Of a stretch of DNA of 64,000 nucleotides, positions 12,744 to 24,394 are shown piece after piece. Every line of letters starts with the position of its first letter. Within the stretch, counting starts at the first letter, position 1. This DNA comes from Stenotrophomonas sp. ZAC14D1_NAIMI4_1 (GTDB taxonomy: Bacteria > Pseudomonadota > Gammaproteobacteria > Xanthomonadales > Xanthomonadaceae): NCBI RefSeq assembly GCF_003086775.1, contig NZ_CP026001.1, positions 3,562,125-3,626,124 on the forward strand. The letters are read 5' to 3'. The translations under genes were made by a program, and so were the position numbers. The notes under the pieces were generated by a model. The model made no database searches. It was not told where the DNA came from and worked only from the letters and a program-made list of their open reading frames with translations.

Positions 12744-12916
12744 GCTGCTGTTGGAACTGCTGTTGGAACTGCTGTTGGAACTGCTGCTGTTGGAACTGCT
12801 GCTGTTGGAACTGCTGTTGGGAATGCTGCTGGAACTGCTGCTGGAACTGCTGCTGCTGGAACTGCTGCTGCTGGAACTGCTGCTGTTGGAACTGCTGCTG
12901 GGAATGCTGCTGTTGG
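12744..12916. repeat. tandem 12/15-bp repeat array (CTG/GAA-rich)
   Basis: About a dozen units of (CTG)n-TTGGAA or (CTG)n-CTGGAA, each 12 or 15 bp long, so every unit is a multiple of three. Two units carry GGGAATG in place of GGAACTG. Translation gives monotonous LLLEL or SNSSS strings that run into flanking REPs, so it is read as non-coding. Slippage-prone; length should vary between strains. Confidence 0.85.
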
Positions 12917-13080
12917 TGGGTGCCGACCGTTGGTCGGCACTGGGTCGGATCCCGTTACTGTGCGCAACGGGCTCGATCTGGTCCTGCTCTGGTAGGTGTC
13001 GACCTTGGTCGACACGGTAGATCCACGCCATGCGTGGATGCTCTTCGATGGCCATCCATCCACGCATGGCGTGGACCTAC
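12916..13080. repeat. cluster of four REP palindromes
   Basis: GTGGGTGCCGACCGTTGGTC (12916-12940) is the same type as the 35561 array. GTAGGTGTCGACCTTGGTCG (12992-13015) is a variant. An inverted pair from GTAGATCCACGCCATGCG to GGACCTAC (13017-13080) ends the cluster. Confidence 0.8.
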
Positions 13081-13118
13081 AAAAAAAAAATCCCCGGCGG
13101 GCCCGCACCCGTCGGGGA
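13081..13118 (-). terminator. rho-independent terminator of metY
   Basis: On the minus strand, an 11-bp stem (TCCCCGACGGG with CCCGCCGGGGA, one mismatch) is followed by ten T. It lies about 115 bp beyond the metY stop with no gene between. Confidence 0.85.
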
Positions 13119-13232
13119 TCTGTACTGCTGGGGATTGCCAGTTCTGCCACGCCTTGGAGAGGCAGTTCCACCGTACCCCATCCTGCGCGGCGTGGTGATC
13201 GCCGCTGGCGATGACGACCAAGCCGTTAGCTA

Positions 13233-14519
13233 TCAGGCGGCGGCCAGGGCCTGTTCCAGATCTGCGCGCAGGTCTTCGATATGTTCGATGCCGATCGACA
13301 GGCGCACGGTGTCCTCGCTGACACCGGCACGGGCCAGTTCGGCGGCGTCGAGCTGGCGGTGCGTGGTCGAGGCCGGGTGCGTGGCCAGGGATTTCGCGTC
13401 GCCCAGGTTCACCAGCCGGGTGAACAACTTCAGTGCATCCAGGAAGCGCGCGCCCGCCTCACGCCCACCGGGCAGGCCGAAGGTCAGCACGCCGGAGCCG
13501 TGCCCGCCCAGGTAGCGCTGCGCGGCGGCATGTTCGGGGTCGTCGGCCAGGCCGGCATAGCGCACCCAGGCCACCTTCGCGTGCGCCTGCAGGTACTGCG
13601 CCACCGCCAGCGCGTTGGCGTTGATGCGCTCCATGCGCAGGGCCAGGGTTTCAATGCCCTGCAGGATCAGGAAGGCGTTGAACGGCGACAGCGCGGCGCC
13701 GGTGTTGCGCAGCGGTACCACCCGCGCGCGGCCGATGTACGCCGCCGGCCCGAGCGCTTCGGTATAGACCACGCCGTGATAGCTGGGGTCGGGTTCATTC
13801 AGGCGGGCAAAGCGTGTGCGCTGCGCGGCCCAGTCGAAGCGGCCCGAGTCGATGATCGCCCCGCCCAGACTGGTGCCGTGGCCACCGAGATACTTGGTCA
13901 GCGAGTGCACCACGATGTCGGCGCCGTGCTCGAACGGGCGCAGCAGGAACGGCGTGGCCACGGTGTTGTCGACGATCAGCGGAACGCCAGCGGCGTGGGC
14001 GACCTCGGCGATCGCGGCAATGTCGGTCACATTCCCGCGCGGGTTGCCGATGGATTCGACGAATACGGCTTTGGTGCGTTCGTCGATGAGCGCAGCGAAG
14101 GCGGCCGGGTCCGCCGGGTCGGCGAATCGGGCCTGGATGCCGTACTGCGGCAGGGTGTGCGCCAGCAGGTTGAGGCTGCCGCCATACAGCGCGCTGGCCG
14201 CCACGATGTTGTCGCCGGCCTCGGCGATGGTCTGGATGGCATAGGTGATGGCCGCCTGCCCCGAGGCCAGCGCCAGTGCACCGATGCCGCCTTCCAGCGC
14301 CGCCAGGCGCTGTTCCAGCACGTCGGTGGTGGGGTTCATGATGCGGGTGTAGATGTTGCCCTGCACCTTCAGGTCGAACAGGTCCGCGCCATGCTGGGTG
14401 TCATCGAAGGCGTACGCCACGGTCTGGTAGATCGGCACCGCCACCGCGCGCGTGGTCGGGTCGGGACGATAGCCGCCATGCACGGCCAGGGTTTCCAGTT
14501 GCCACTGCGGGTCACTCAT
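13233..14519 (-). CDS. metY: O-acetylhomoserine sulfhydrylase (PLP enzyme)
   Basis: 428 aa from the ATG at 14519 (MSDPQWQLETLAVHGGYRPD). Makes homocysteine (or, in side reactions, related thioethers) from O-acetylhomoserine and sulfide in methionine synthesis. It is a Cys/Met-metabolism PLP fold-type I enzyme: YTRIMNPTTDVLEQRLAALEGG near the N-terminus, SGQAAITYAI, the PLP-phosphate region, and Lys in SLTKYLGGHGTSLGG as the Schiff-base residue. The C-terminal THRQLDAAELARAGV and VRLSIGIEHIEDL are typical of MetY. Length and the ~60-residue insertion after the Lys distinguish it from the shorter cystathionine gamma-synthases. It is monocistronic with a terminator downstream. Confidence 0.92.
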   Translation of the reverse strand: MSDPQWQLETLAVHGGYRPDPTTRAVAVPIYQTVAYAFDDTQHGADLFDLKVQGNIYTRIMNPTTDVLEQRLAALEGGIGALALASGQAAITYAIQTIAEAGDNIVAASALYGGSLNLLAHTLPQYGIQARFADPADPAAFAALIDERTKAVFVESIGNPRGNVTDIAAIAEVAHAAGVPLIVDNTVATPFLLRPFEHGADIVVHSLTKYLGGHGTSLGGAIIDSGRFDWAAQRTRFARLNEPDPSYHGVVYTEALGPAAYIGRARVVPLRNTGAALSPFNAFLILQGIETLALRMERINANALAVAQYLQAHAKVAWVRYAGLADDPEHAAAQRYLGGHGSGVLTFGLPGGREAGARFLDALKLFTRLVNLGDAKSLATHPASTTHRQLDAAELARAGVSEDTVRLSIGIEHIEDLRADLEQALAAA

Positions 14520-14619
14520 CGCACCAGACTCCATCCGGGAAACGGCCACCATAGGGCAGCCGTTGCGCACGGGTCAGATCAGCTCGGCATATCGCCCTTA
14601 CCCGCCGTTATCAGCGCAC

Positions 14620-14652
14620 AAAAAAGGCGCCGCGCGATGACCGCGCGGCGCC
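14620..14652 (-). terminator. rho-independent terminator of clpB
   Basis: GGCGCCGCGCG and its complement pair around a 5-nt loop, with six T after the stem on the minus strand. It lies 22 bp after the clpB stop. Confidence 0.9.
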
Positions 14653-14673
14653 CCGTTCTGCATTACACCCGCA

Positions 14674-17259
<2,586 letters not shown>

Positions 17260-17309
17260 TGCGAATCCTCATCGGTCATCAGTGCCGGCCCGCGCCGGCG
17301 ATGCAGGGA

Positions 17310-17337
17310 AGATGCGGTTGCCCCACCCGGTTTCAAG
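17310..17337 (-). promoter_or_regulatory. sigma-32 (heat-shock) promoter of clpB
   Basis: On the minus strand, CTTGAAA (-35), a 13-bp spacer and CCGCATCT (-10, consensus CCCCATNT) lie about 50 bp upstream of the clpB ATG. Both boxes and the spacing fit RpoH consensus. Confidence 0.75.
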
Positions 17338-17466
17338 GGTGGCTGCGACGGCACCATCGGGTTGGTCAGCCTGTGGCAAGCATGCGCCCGGGCGCGTAGG
17401 CAGCGCGTTGATCCAGCGCAAGCCGCGCGCCAGGGCTGGCATGCCGGGCTCGCCAATGCCATACTT

Positions 17467-17485
17467 GCGAATCATTCTCATTTCG
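17467..17485. promoter_or_regulatory. Fur box upstream of the sigma factor gene
   Basis: GCGAATCATTCTCATTTCG matches the core AATnATTnTCATT of Fur operators. It ends 4 bp before the first possible start of the FecI-like gene and would overlap its promoter, implying iron repression of the signalling unit. Confidence 0.65.
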
Positions 17486-17489
17486 ATCC

Positions 17490-18005
17490 ATGCGCGACCG
17501 CGCCTTCCGCATGCACGCACACCACGAGCAACTGGGCACGCTGTACCGCGACCACCACCGGTGGCTGCAGGGCTGGTTGAGCGGCCGCGTGGGCAATCGC
17601 GATGTGGCCGACGACCTCACCCAGGACACCTTCGCGCGCCTGCTGCAGGGCCGCGATCTGGCCGCGCTGCGCGAGCCGCGGGCGTTCCTCACCACCGTCG
17701 CGCGCGGGCTGGCGGCCAACTGGTTCCGCCGCCAGGCGCTGGAACGCGCCTACCTGGAGTACCTGGCGCAGTTTCCGGAACCGGTGCTGCCGTCGCTGGA
17801 AGAACAGTTGCTGGTGCGCGAGGCGCTGCAGCAGATCGACGCGATGCTGGACGGCCTGCCGCCGATGGCGCGCAGGGTGTTCCTGCTCGCGCAGTTCGAT
17901 GGACTGCGTTACGAGGCCATCAGCGAGCAGCTGGGGCTGTCGCTGTCCACGGTGAAGCGGCACATGAAGCGCGCCCTGATGGGCTGCCTGGCGCACGCCT
18001 GCTGA
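17490..18005 (+). CDS. FecI-like ECF sigma factor
   Basis: 171 aa (ATG at 17490; [12 protein letters not shown] at 17511 is a likely alternative because the first ATG nearly touches the Fur box). Sigma region 2 covers about residues 12-80 ([15 protein letters not shown]) and region 4 about 105-165 with an HTH ([37 protein letters not shown]). The ADDLTQDTF and YEAIAEQLG-like patterns are those of the iron-starvation FecI group. The anti-sigma gene starts 2 bp after its stop and the STN-type receptor follows, so it should direct transcription of that receptor when the ligand is bound outside. Confidence 0.92.
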   Translation: MRDRAFRMHAHHEQLGTLYRDHHRWLQGWLSGRVGNRDVADDLTQDTFARLLQGRDLAALREPRAFLTTVARGLAANWFRRQALERAYLEYLAQFPEPVLPSLEEQLLVREALQQIDAMLDGLPPMARRVFLLAQFDGLRYEAISEQLGLSLSTVKRHMKRALMGCLAHAC

Positions 18006-18007
18006 CG

Positions 18008-18979
18008 ATGGGCGTGGAGGCTGCAGGCGACCGGGCATTGTCGCCCCGTGTGCTGGAGCAGGCGGCCGACTGGCTGATGCGCCTGCACGAGGACGGCAAT
18101 GCCGTGCAGCGTGCGCACTGGCAGCGCTGGCACGATGCCGATCCCGAGCACGCACGCGCCTGGCAGCGTGCGGAGCGGCTGCTGGCGCTGAGTGGCCAGG
18201 TGCCACCCGCCCTCGCCCATGGCGCGCTGCAGCGCCCTGCATCGCCCGGCCGACGCGCCGTGCTGCGCAGCGTTGCCGCGCTGCTGGTGGCGCCGCTGGG
18301 CGGCTGGCTGGCCTGGCGCCTGTACGACGAAGCGGCCTGGGACGCCAGCGTGCGCACCGCCGTGGGCGAACGCCTGCACCGCGTGCTGGACGACGGCAGC
18401 ATGTTGCACCTGGCCACGGCCAGCGCCGTCGACATCGCCTTCGATGGCCAGCAGCGCCTGCTGCGGCTGCGGCGCGGCGAGATCCATATCGACACCGCGC
18501 CCGATCCACACCGCCCCGCGCGGCCCCTGCGGGTGGCCACCCCACACGGAATGCTGCAGGCGCTGGGCACGCGCTTCAACGTGCGCCTGTTCGACGATGC
18601 CACCCTGCTGGTGGTGCAGCAAGGCGCGGTGCAGGTGACCACCGCCGCCGGTGCCACGCAGCGCGTTGCAGCCGGCCAGCAACTGCGCTGGGGGGACGCC
18701 GGCTTGGCCGCACCGCAGGCCGCTGCGCCTGGCAGCGACGCGTGGCTGCACGGCATGCTGGTGGCCGACAGCCTGCCGCTGCAGGCGCTGCTGCATGAAC
18801 TGGGCCGCTACCACCGGCGCTGGCTGCGGGTGGATGACACCGTGGCGGCCCTGCCGGTGTCCGGCGCATTCCCGCTGGATGACCTGCGGCGCAGCCTGTC
18901 GATGCTGGCCGCCACCTATCCGCTGCGCATCGATCAGGGCCTGACAGTTCGCGTGCGCGCGGACGCCTCGCCGCAATGA
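18008..18979 (+). CDS. FecR-like anti-sigma / signal transducer
   Basis: 323 aa, ATG 2 bp after the sigma factor stop (translational coupling). Residues ~11-50 form the cytoplasmic DUF4880 sigma-binding region with repeated Trp ([21 protein letters not shown]...ARAWQRAE). One membrane segment lies near 77-97 ([19 protein letters not shown]). The periplasmic FecR domain (about 110-205, [30 protein letters not shown]) and a C-terminal STN-like region (about 245-320) follow. In this family the periplasmic part contacts the receptor's STN domain, and the cytoplasmic part holds or activates the sigma factor. Confidence 0.92.
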   Translation: MGVEAAGDRALSPRVLEQAADWLMRLHEDGNAVQRAHWQRWHDADPEHARAWQRAERLLALSGQVPPALAHGALQRPASPGRRAVLRSVAALLVAPLGGWLAWRLYDEAAWDASVRTAVGERLHRVLDDGSMLHLATASAVDIAFDGQQRLLRLRRGEIHIDTAPDPHRPARPLRVATPHGMLQALGTRFNVRLFDDATLLVVQQGAVQVTTAAGATQRVAAGQQLRWGDAGLAAPQAAAPGSDAWLHGMLVADSLPLQALLHELGRYHRRWLRVDDTVAALPVSGAFPLDDLRRSLSMLAATYPLRIDQGLTVRVRADASPQ

Positions 18980-19037
18980 CACTTTTTTCGATCCTGCGTG
19001 GCAGAGGAAGTGAATCCTTCTTCTGCCGGCTCCCTCC

Positions 19038-21803
19038 ATGCCTGTGATCCCACCCCGTTTCCGCTACAGCCTGCTGGCCATCGCCCTGGCTGCCACGCCC
19101 GCCTTCGCCCAGACCCCGCCCGCCGGGCAGCCCGCCAACGCACCGGCCACGGCATCGCTGGGCAGTGCGCTGAGCGCCTTTGCCGCCCAGCACGGCGTCG
19201 CCCTGTCCTTCGATCCGGCGCTGACCCAGGGCCGCACCGCGCCGCCAGTTGATGCGGCAGCGGGCGTGGACGAAGGCTTCAGCACGCTGCTGCAGGGCAC
19301 GGGCCTGCGTGCAGTGCGCCGGGCCGATGGCAGCTACACCCTGCAGGGCGCGAAGACCACGCGGCAGACGCAGCCGCTGCGCGTGGGGGCATCCGATGGC
19401 AAGGTCGCGCTGCCGCAGGTACTGCCCTTCGGCCAGGGCGTCACCCTGGATGCCGATGCCCTGGATGCGCAGGTGAAAGGCAACGGGGACATCGCCACGG
19501 CCCTGCGCAGCAACCCGGCGGTGCAGTTCAGCGATACCAACCGCAGCAGCCGCAACATGGGCGAAATCCGCCCCGATGATTTCAGCATCAATGGCGCGCC
19601 GTACTACCAGAACCTGTTCCTGCTCGATGGCGCCACGATCAACAACGATCTCGATCCGGCCGATACGCCCGACAACGGCAACCCCGCGCACAACTTCGAT
19701 GTGCCCGGCGGCGCGCAGGGCATCGCCGTGGATGTGGACCTGCTGGAATCGCTGACCGTCTACGACGCCAATGTGCCGGCCTCGTTCGGCCACTTCCTGG
19801 GCGGCGTCGTGGACGCGCGCAGCCGTTCTGCAACCGACGGCCTGCATGGCAAGGTCTGGTTCCGCATGGCCCGTTCGGCCTGGGACAGCATCATCGCCAA
19901 CGACGCGCAGCAGGAGAACTTCGAGGAATCCGATACGTACAAATACCAGCCGCAGTACGACAAGTACCGCGTCGGCGCGCGCCTGGAAGGACGCACGCGC
20001 GGCGGCCTGGGCATCATCGGCACCTTTACCCGCACGCGCTCGGAGATCCCCCTGCGCGCCTACGCCGGCGGCCGTGAAACCACCGGCGCGGACGTCAACA
20101 CCCGCACCCAGACGCGCGAGAACACCAGCGCCACGGTGGCCCTGGACTGGAGCAATGGCGAAGGCCTGCAGCTCGGTGCCAACCTGTCCTACGCGCCCAC
20201 CGACGATGTCTACTTCATCTCCAACTCGCGCGATTCGTACTTCAGCATCAAATCCGGCGGGCCCACTGCCAGCCTGCGCGCGAACTGGACCGGCACCGCC
20301 TGGACCCTGCGCAACACCCTGAACTACAGCGAGGTGGAAACCAGCCGTCGCGGCGACCTGGACTACATGCGCAACTGGCTGATCTCCGATGACTTCGACT
20401 GGGGCGTGTCCGGCATCAGCACCGAGGGCAGCTGGGGCAACATCGACCAGCACGACCGCCGCATCGGCTACCGATTCGTGGCCGACCGCGAACCGCTGCA
20501 GCTGGGCAGCAGTGAACACACCCTGCAGTTCGGTGCCGGCGTGCAGCGCCGCGATGGCGACTACCAGCGCCTGAACGACCACCGGGTACTGCTGAGCACC
20601 GCCACCACCCGCAGCTGCACGCTGTCCGACGGCAGCGTGGATGATTTCAGCTGCTCACTGTCGCCGACCAGAAGCGGCGGCACCGGCCAGTACTTCAAGC
20701 GCATGTTCCTGTTCCATGCCGGCCAGTTCGAGGTGAGCGGCGAAGAGTACGAAGCCTGGCTGCAGGACGACATCCGCATCGGCAACTGGAACCTCCGTCC
20801 CGGCCTGCGCCTGGACCGCAACAACCTGTGGAAGCAGACCAACGTGTCACCGCGCCTGGCCGCGTCCTGGGATGTGCTGGGTGACCAGCGTACGGTCATC
20901 AACGCCGGCGTGAACCGCTACTACGGGCGCAGCTTCTACAGCTACCTGCTGCGCGATGGCCGCGAGCGCCTGCGCGACACGCTGGACCGCACCAGCGCAA
21001 GCACCCGCTGGGAAGATGCCAAGAGCACCAGGAACGTGGCCACCAACCGCCTGAGCGATGTCGATTCGCCCTACACCGACGAATGGACCCTGGGCGTGGA
21101 CCAGCAGGCGTTCGGCCTGCAGTTCCACCTGAAGTACGTGGACCGCAGCAGCCGCAAGGACATCCTGCGCCGCAAGGTCGACAGCCCGGACCGCGACCTC
21201 TACAACCTCAATACCTTCGAATACACCAATGAAGGCCGCAGCGATTCGCAGACATGGACGCTGTCGGTCAGCCCGCAGCGCCCGTGGGAATTTGCCGGCA
21301 CCCGCAACAGCTTCCAGCTTTCGGCCGACCACACCGATGTGAACCGCAACTACAACAGCTACGAAGACCGCCCTGACCTGTTCGAGCGCGTGCGTCTGGA
21401 TGGCAAGCTGATGTACCGCTATGAACTGCCCGCCACCCAGTACCTGCGGCCCTGGAGCGCACGCCTGAGCACCCGCACCGACATTCCAGCCTGGGGCCTG
21501 AGCTGGAACAACTTCTTCCGCTACCGCGCAGGCTTCGAAGGCACCACCGAGGGCGCGCTGGAAGTCATCGACGGCGAAAGCGTACGCAACCTCACCACGC
21601 GCCGCTTCTCCGGCAGCTGGACCTGGGATGCCAACCTGGAATACCGCCGGGTGCTGCCGCGCGAGCAGGAAGCCTATGTGCGGGTGGAAGTGCAGAACGT
21701 GCTCAACCGCAGCAACCTGACCACAGCCAGCGGTGCCGCCGCCGGCACCATGTACTTCGAACCTGGCCGCAGCTTCTGGCTGGAAATGGGCTATTCGTTC
21801 TGA
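19038..21803 (+). CDS. TonB-dependent receptor with STN signalling domain (transducer)
   Basis: 921 aa. Signal peptide MPVIPPRFRYSLLAIALAA (cut near AFA-QT), then an STN domain (about 38-105: ALSAFAAQHGVALSFDPALT...GLRAVRRADGSYTL), a plug (about 135-270) and a barrel ending in MGYSF with terminal Phe. The plug lacks the usual VVVTA TonB-box wording and has SNPAVQFSDTNRSSRNMGEI and FSINGAPYYQNLFLLDG, a pattern of receptors whose ligand is not a classical siderophore. It follows the FecI/FecR-like pair by 58 bp and precedes a di-heme peroxidase by 37 bp, so uptake, sensing and redox chemistry may be linked. Substrate unknown; iron control is inferred from the Fur box. Confidence 0.93.
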   Translation: MPVIPPRFRYSLLAIALAATPAFAQTPPAGQPANAPATASLGSALSAFAAQHGVALSFDPALTQGRTAPPVDAAAGVDEGFSTLLQGTGLRAVRRADGSYTLQGAKTTRQTQPLRVGASDGKVALPQVLPFGQGVTLDADALDAQVKGNGDIATALRSNPAVQFSDTNRSSRNMGEIRPDDFSINGAPYYQNLFLLDGATINNDLDPADTPDNGNPAHNFDVPGGAQGIAVDVDLLESLTVYDANVPASFGHFLGGVVDARSRSATDGLHGKVWFRMARSAWDSIIANDAQQENFEESDTYKYQPQYDKYRVGARLEGRTRGGLGIIGTFTRTRSEIPLRAYAGGRETTGADVNTRTQTRENTSATVALDWSNGEGLQLGANLSYAPTDDVYFISNSRDSYFSIKSGGPTASLRANWTGTAWTLRNTLNYSEVETSRRGDLDYMRNWLISDDFDWGVSGISTEGSWGNIDQHDRRIGYRFVADREPLQLGSSEHTLQFGAGVQRRDGDYQRLNDHRVLLSTATTRSCTLSDGSVDDFSCSLSPTRSGGTGQYFKRMFLFHAGQFEVSGEEYEAWLQDDIRIGNWNLRPGLRLDRNNLWKQTNVSPRLAASWDVLGDQRTVINAGVNRYYGRSFYSYLLRDGRERLRDTLDRTSASTRWEDAKSTRNVATNRLSDVDSPYTDEWTLGVDQQAFGLQFHLKYVDRSSRKDILRRKVDSPDRDLYNLNTFEYTNEGRSDSQTWTLSVSPQRPWEFAGTRNSFQLSADHTDVNRNYNSYEDRPDLFERVRLDGKLMYRYELPATQYLRPWSARLSTRTDIPAWGLSWNNFFRYRAGFEGTTEGALEVIDGESVRNLTTRRFSGSWTWDANLEYRRVLPREQEAYVRVEVQNVLNRSNLTTASGAAAGTMYFEPGRSFWLEMGYSF

Positions 21804-21840
21804 GCCGGCGGCCCGGCAGGCATCTGCCGGGCCATTGTCG

Positions 21841-22968
21841 ATGAAGCGCCTGCACCCACTGCGCCTGGCCCTGCCCGTCGCTGCCCTGTTGCTGGGCAGC
21901 GCGGGCGGGCCTGCGCCCGCGCAGGACACGCCCTGCCCCGAGGTGCTGCCCGCACGCCCGGACGGTGCCTGCCTGCGCGCGCTCTACAGCGGCCCCAGCA
22001 GGCACTGGCCCGCGCCGGAGGTCGACCCCGGTGTTGCCTGGCAGGAACTCGCGCCGTTGCCGGCACCGGTCGATCCTGCAGGCAATCCATCCACCCCGGC
22101 CAAGGTCGCGCTGGGGCGCCGGTTGTTCTTCGATCCGGTGCTGTCGAAATCACGGCAACTGGCCTGTGCCAGCTGCCACGATCCCGATCTGGGCTGGGCC
22201 GATGGCCGCCGCGTATCGTTCGGCCACGACCGCCAACCCGGCCGCCGCAACGCACCCAGCGTTGCCATCAGCGCACACGCATCACCGCTGTTCTGGGATG
22301 GGCGCGCCGCAACGCTGGAAGACCAGGCCCTGCACCCCATCGCCGATCCCATGGAAATGGGGTTCAGCGCGCAGGGCGCCGTGCGCCGCCTGCGCCGCGA
22401 CGCGTCCTATCGCCGTGCGTTCAACGAGGTGTTCGCGCAACCGCGCATCGATGCCGCCCAGCTCGGCCAGGCCATCGCGGCCTTCGAGCGCAGCCTGTCG
22501 CCACGCAACAGCCGCTTTGATCGCTTCCTGCGTGGCAATGCGGGTGCACTGGAGGATGCCCAGCTGCGCGGCCTGCACCTGTTCCGCACGCAGGCCGGCT
22601 GCATGAACTGCCACAGCGGGCCCGCGCTCACTGACAACGGCGTCCACAATCTCGGCCTGCACTTCCACGGCCGCCCACGCCAGGACCTGGGCCGCTACGA
22701 AGTCACTGGCGATCCCGCCGACAGCGGCCGCTTCCGCACGCCCTCGCTGCGTGGCGTGGCCAGCACCGCGCCGTACATGCACAACGGTCTGATCCCGCGC
22801 CTGTCGGGCGTACTGGCGTTCTACAACGTCGGCGGCGCGCGCCCGCGCGCACCGGCCTCGCCTGCGGCCGATGCGGCGCCCTTCCCTGCGCCAGATCCAC
22901 TGCTGCGTCCGCGCGGGCTCAGCCGCCAGGACCTGCAGGACATCGAGGCATTCCTGCAGACCCTGTAG
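21841..22968 (+). CDS. di-heme cytochrome c peroxidase / MauG-family protein
   Basis: 375 aa from the ATG at 21841. The signal peptide (about 1-28, LPVAALLLGSAGGPAPAQ) gives a periplasmic protein. Two c-heme sites are visible: CASCH at 109-113 and CMNCH at 254-258. Family landmarks include LGRRLFFDP before the first heme, NAPSVAISAHASPLFWDGR, and FRTPSLRGVASTAPYMHNG near the C-terminus. Such proteins reduce H2O2 or oxidise protein or small-molecule partners (MauG, MbnH). Which one applies cannot be decided from sequence. Its place right after an STN-type TonB receptor suggests it works on the imported ligand or carrier. A Pro/Ala-rich insert near 335-355 is unusual. Confidence 0.9.
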   Translation: MKRLHPLRLALPVAALLLGSAGGPAPAQDTPCPEVLPARPDGACLRALYSGPSRHWPAPEVDPGVAWQELAPLPAPVDPAGNPSTPAKVALGRRLFFDPVLSKSRQLACASCHDPDLGWADGRRVSFGHDRQPGRRNAPSVAISAHASPLFWDGRAATLEDQALHPIADPMEMGFSAQGAVRRLRRDASYRRAFNEVFAQPRIDAAQLGQAIAAFERSLSPRNSRFDRFLRGNAGALEDAQLRGLHLFRTQAGCMNCHSGPALTDNGVHNLGLHFHGRPRQDLGRYEVTGDPADSGRFRTPSLRGVASTAPYMHNGLIPRLSGVLAFYNVGGARPRAPASPAADAAPFPAPDPLLRPRGLSRQDLQDIEAFLQTL

Positions 22969-22974
22969 CTGCAA

Positions 22975-24327
22975 TCAACCGCCGGCAGGCGGCGCGGCAG
23001 CCGGCTTCGGTGGCAGCAGCGGCGGCGCGGCAGCAATGGCAACCGGGCAGCCATAGGTGCCGGCAACGTCCATGTACAGGCTGTAGCGCTGGGTCGCGGC
23101 GAAACCCACCCGCCAGTCCGGGTTGAACAGGGGGTCGGGCCCCGGTGCCAGGCCGATGTCCACCGGCAGGTTCAGCACTTCCTCGCCGATCATCACCGGC
23201 GTGGTCGCCTCTACGTACTGGATGTCTTCGCTGCCCGCAGTGGTGATCACGTTCTTGCGCCGGATCGCAGACGCGGGCGGCGCTGCCGGCAGCGTTCCAC
23301 GGGCCTGGAAGGCGCCATTGAAGCCGGTATCGACCTTGACCAGCACGTTCTGCTTGCCGGCGCGGATCGGATAACGAACGTCATACGCATCCCCCCACAG
23401 CGTCGACAGCGTGGCCATCCGCCGCGTGCACGGCACCGGGGTGGCAGTGGCCTGGATCACCAGCGCATCCTTGTTGATGCGCACCCGGCCCAGCGCGCGC
23501 AGCACGTCCAGGCCGATGCGTGGCAGGTCGTCCTGGCCCAGCACTGCGAAGGACACGCCGCGTACCGCCAGACCGCCGATCTCGAGATCGGCCGGCGCCG
23601 CCAGCGCATACAACTGCCCGGGCTTGCCATCGGCCACCATGAAACCTTCGGTCAGCGCCAGCCCGAGTTCGGCCGCCAGTGCGCGCCCGATGCGCGAATG
23701 CGCCGCGCCGCTGTCCAGATGCACGCGCACCTCGCGTTCACCGGTGGCGGTACGGACCTTCAGGGCGAGCGTCGGCAGTTCGTTGTTCATCTGCAGGGGA
23801 ACGCTGACATCGCTGGCAGGCGCAGGCACTGCCAGCGCATTGCGCGGCCAGGCGGTGAAGCGCTCGAAATGCGGCTCACTGATGCCGGCAAGATGGATGT
23901 CGCCCACCTGGCGTTTCAACAACGGCCGGATATCACGCTCCAGCAGCGTGCGGACCTGCAGCATCTGCGTTGCCCATCCGGCGATATCGCCCTGCAGCAG
24001 CAGATTGCCGGCCAAGGTGGCCGAGCACAGGTACTCGACCCCCGTCACGCTGTCGGCCGGTTCACTGGCCACGGCCTGCAGGCATTGCTGGGCGGCTTTG
24101 CTGGAGCGTTCCAGCTCCCCACGCACCCGGTAGAAGCCTGCCTGGCCCAGCAGTCCCTTTGCCCCTTGGGTCTTGCCCAGCGCCTGCAGCCTGCCCAGTT
24201 CGGCAAGGCGCACGCTGCGGGTGTAGCGATAGGGATCACTCAGTTCGGCGTCCGCTGTGTCCACGGTGGCAGCCGAAGCCACCGCCGTGGCGAACAACGC
24301 ACTCACTCCCAACCACATTGCATGCAT
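22975..24327 (-). CDS. secreted retropepsin-like aspartyl protease family protein
   Basis: 450 aa with a signal peptide (about 1-20, WLGVSALFATAVASA). The N-terminal half to ~150 is helical and TPR-like (GKTQGAKGLLGQAGFYRVRGELERSSKAAQQCL). Two retropepsin-like Asp motifs follow: VHLDSGAAHSRI and VKVDTGFNGAF, each with the downstream hydrophobic and LPRIGLDVL-type elements of pepsin-like half folds. Having D[ST]G twice in one chain suggests a two-lobe enzyme or an internal duplication. The C-terminus is Pro/Ala-rich. It is convergent with the peroxidase, only 6 bp apart. The substrate is unknown and activity is not proven. Confidence 0.75.
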   Translation of the reverse strand: MHAMWLGVSALFATAVASAATVDTADAELSDPYRYTRSVRLAELGRLQALGKTQGAKGLLGQAGFYRVRGELERSSKAAQQCLQAVASEPADSVTGVEYLCSATLAGNLLLQGDIAGWATQMLQVRTLLERDIRPLLKRQVGDIHLAGISEPHFERFTAWPRNALAVPAPASDVSVPLQMNNELPTLALKVRTATGEREVRVHLDSGAAHSRIGRALAAELGLALTEGFMVADGKPGQLYALAAPADLEIGGLAVRGVSFAVLGQDDLPRIGLDVLRALGRVRINKDALVIQATATPVPCTRRMATLSTLWGDAYDVRYPIRAGKQNVLVKVDTGFNGAFQARGTLPAAPPASAIRRKNVITTAGSEDIQYVEATTPVMIGEEVLNLPVDIGLAPGPDPLFNPDWRVGFAATQRYSLYMDVAGTYGCPVAIAAAPPLLPPKPAAAPPAGG

Positions 24328-24394
24328 CGAGGTTACTCCTGTCTACCCGACGCCGACCGTATCACGGTGGTGATGACATCTGCCGCTGCGGCCT

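Noticed and set aside
12643..13020. Plus-strand frame of leucine/glutamate repeats and minus-strand Ser/Asn-rich frame
   Set aside because: Both start or end inside palindromic repeats and REPs and consist of a simple tandem unit; no ribosome binding site or domain.
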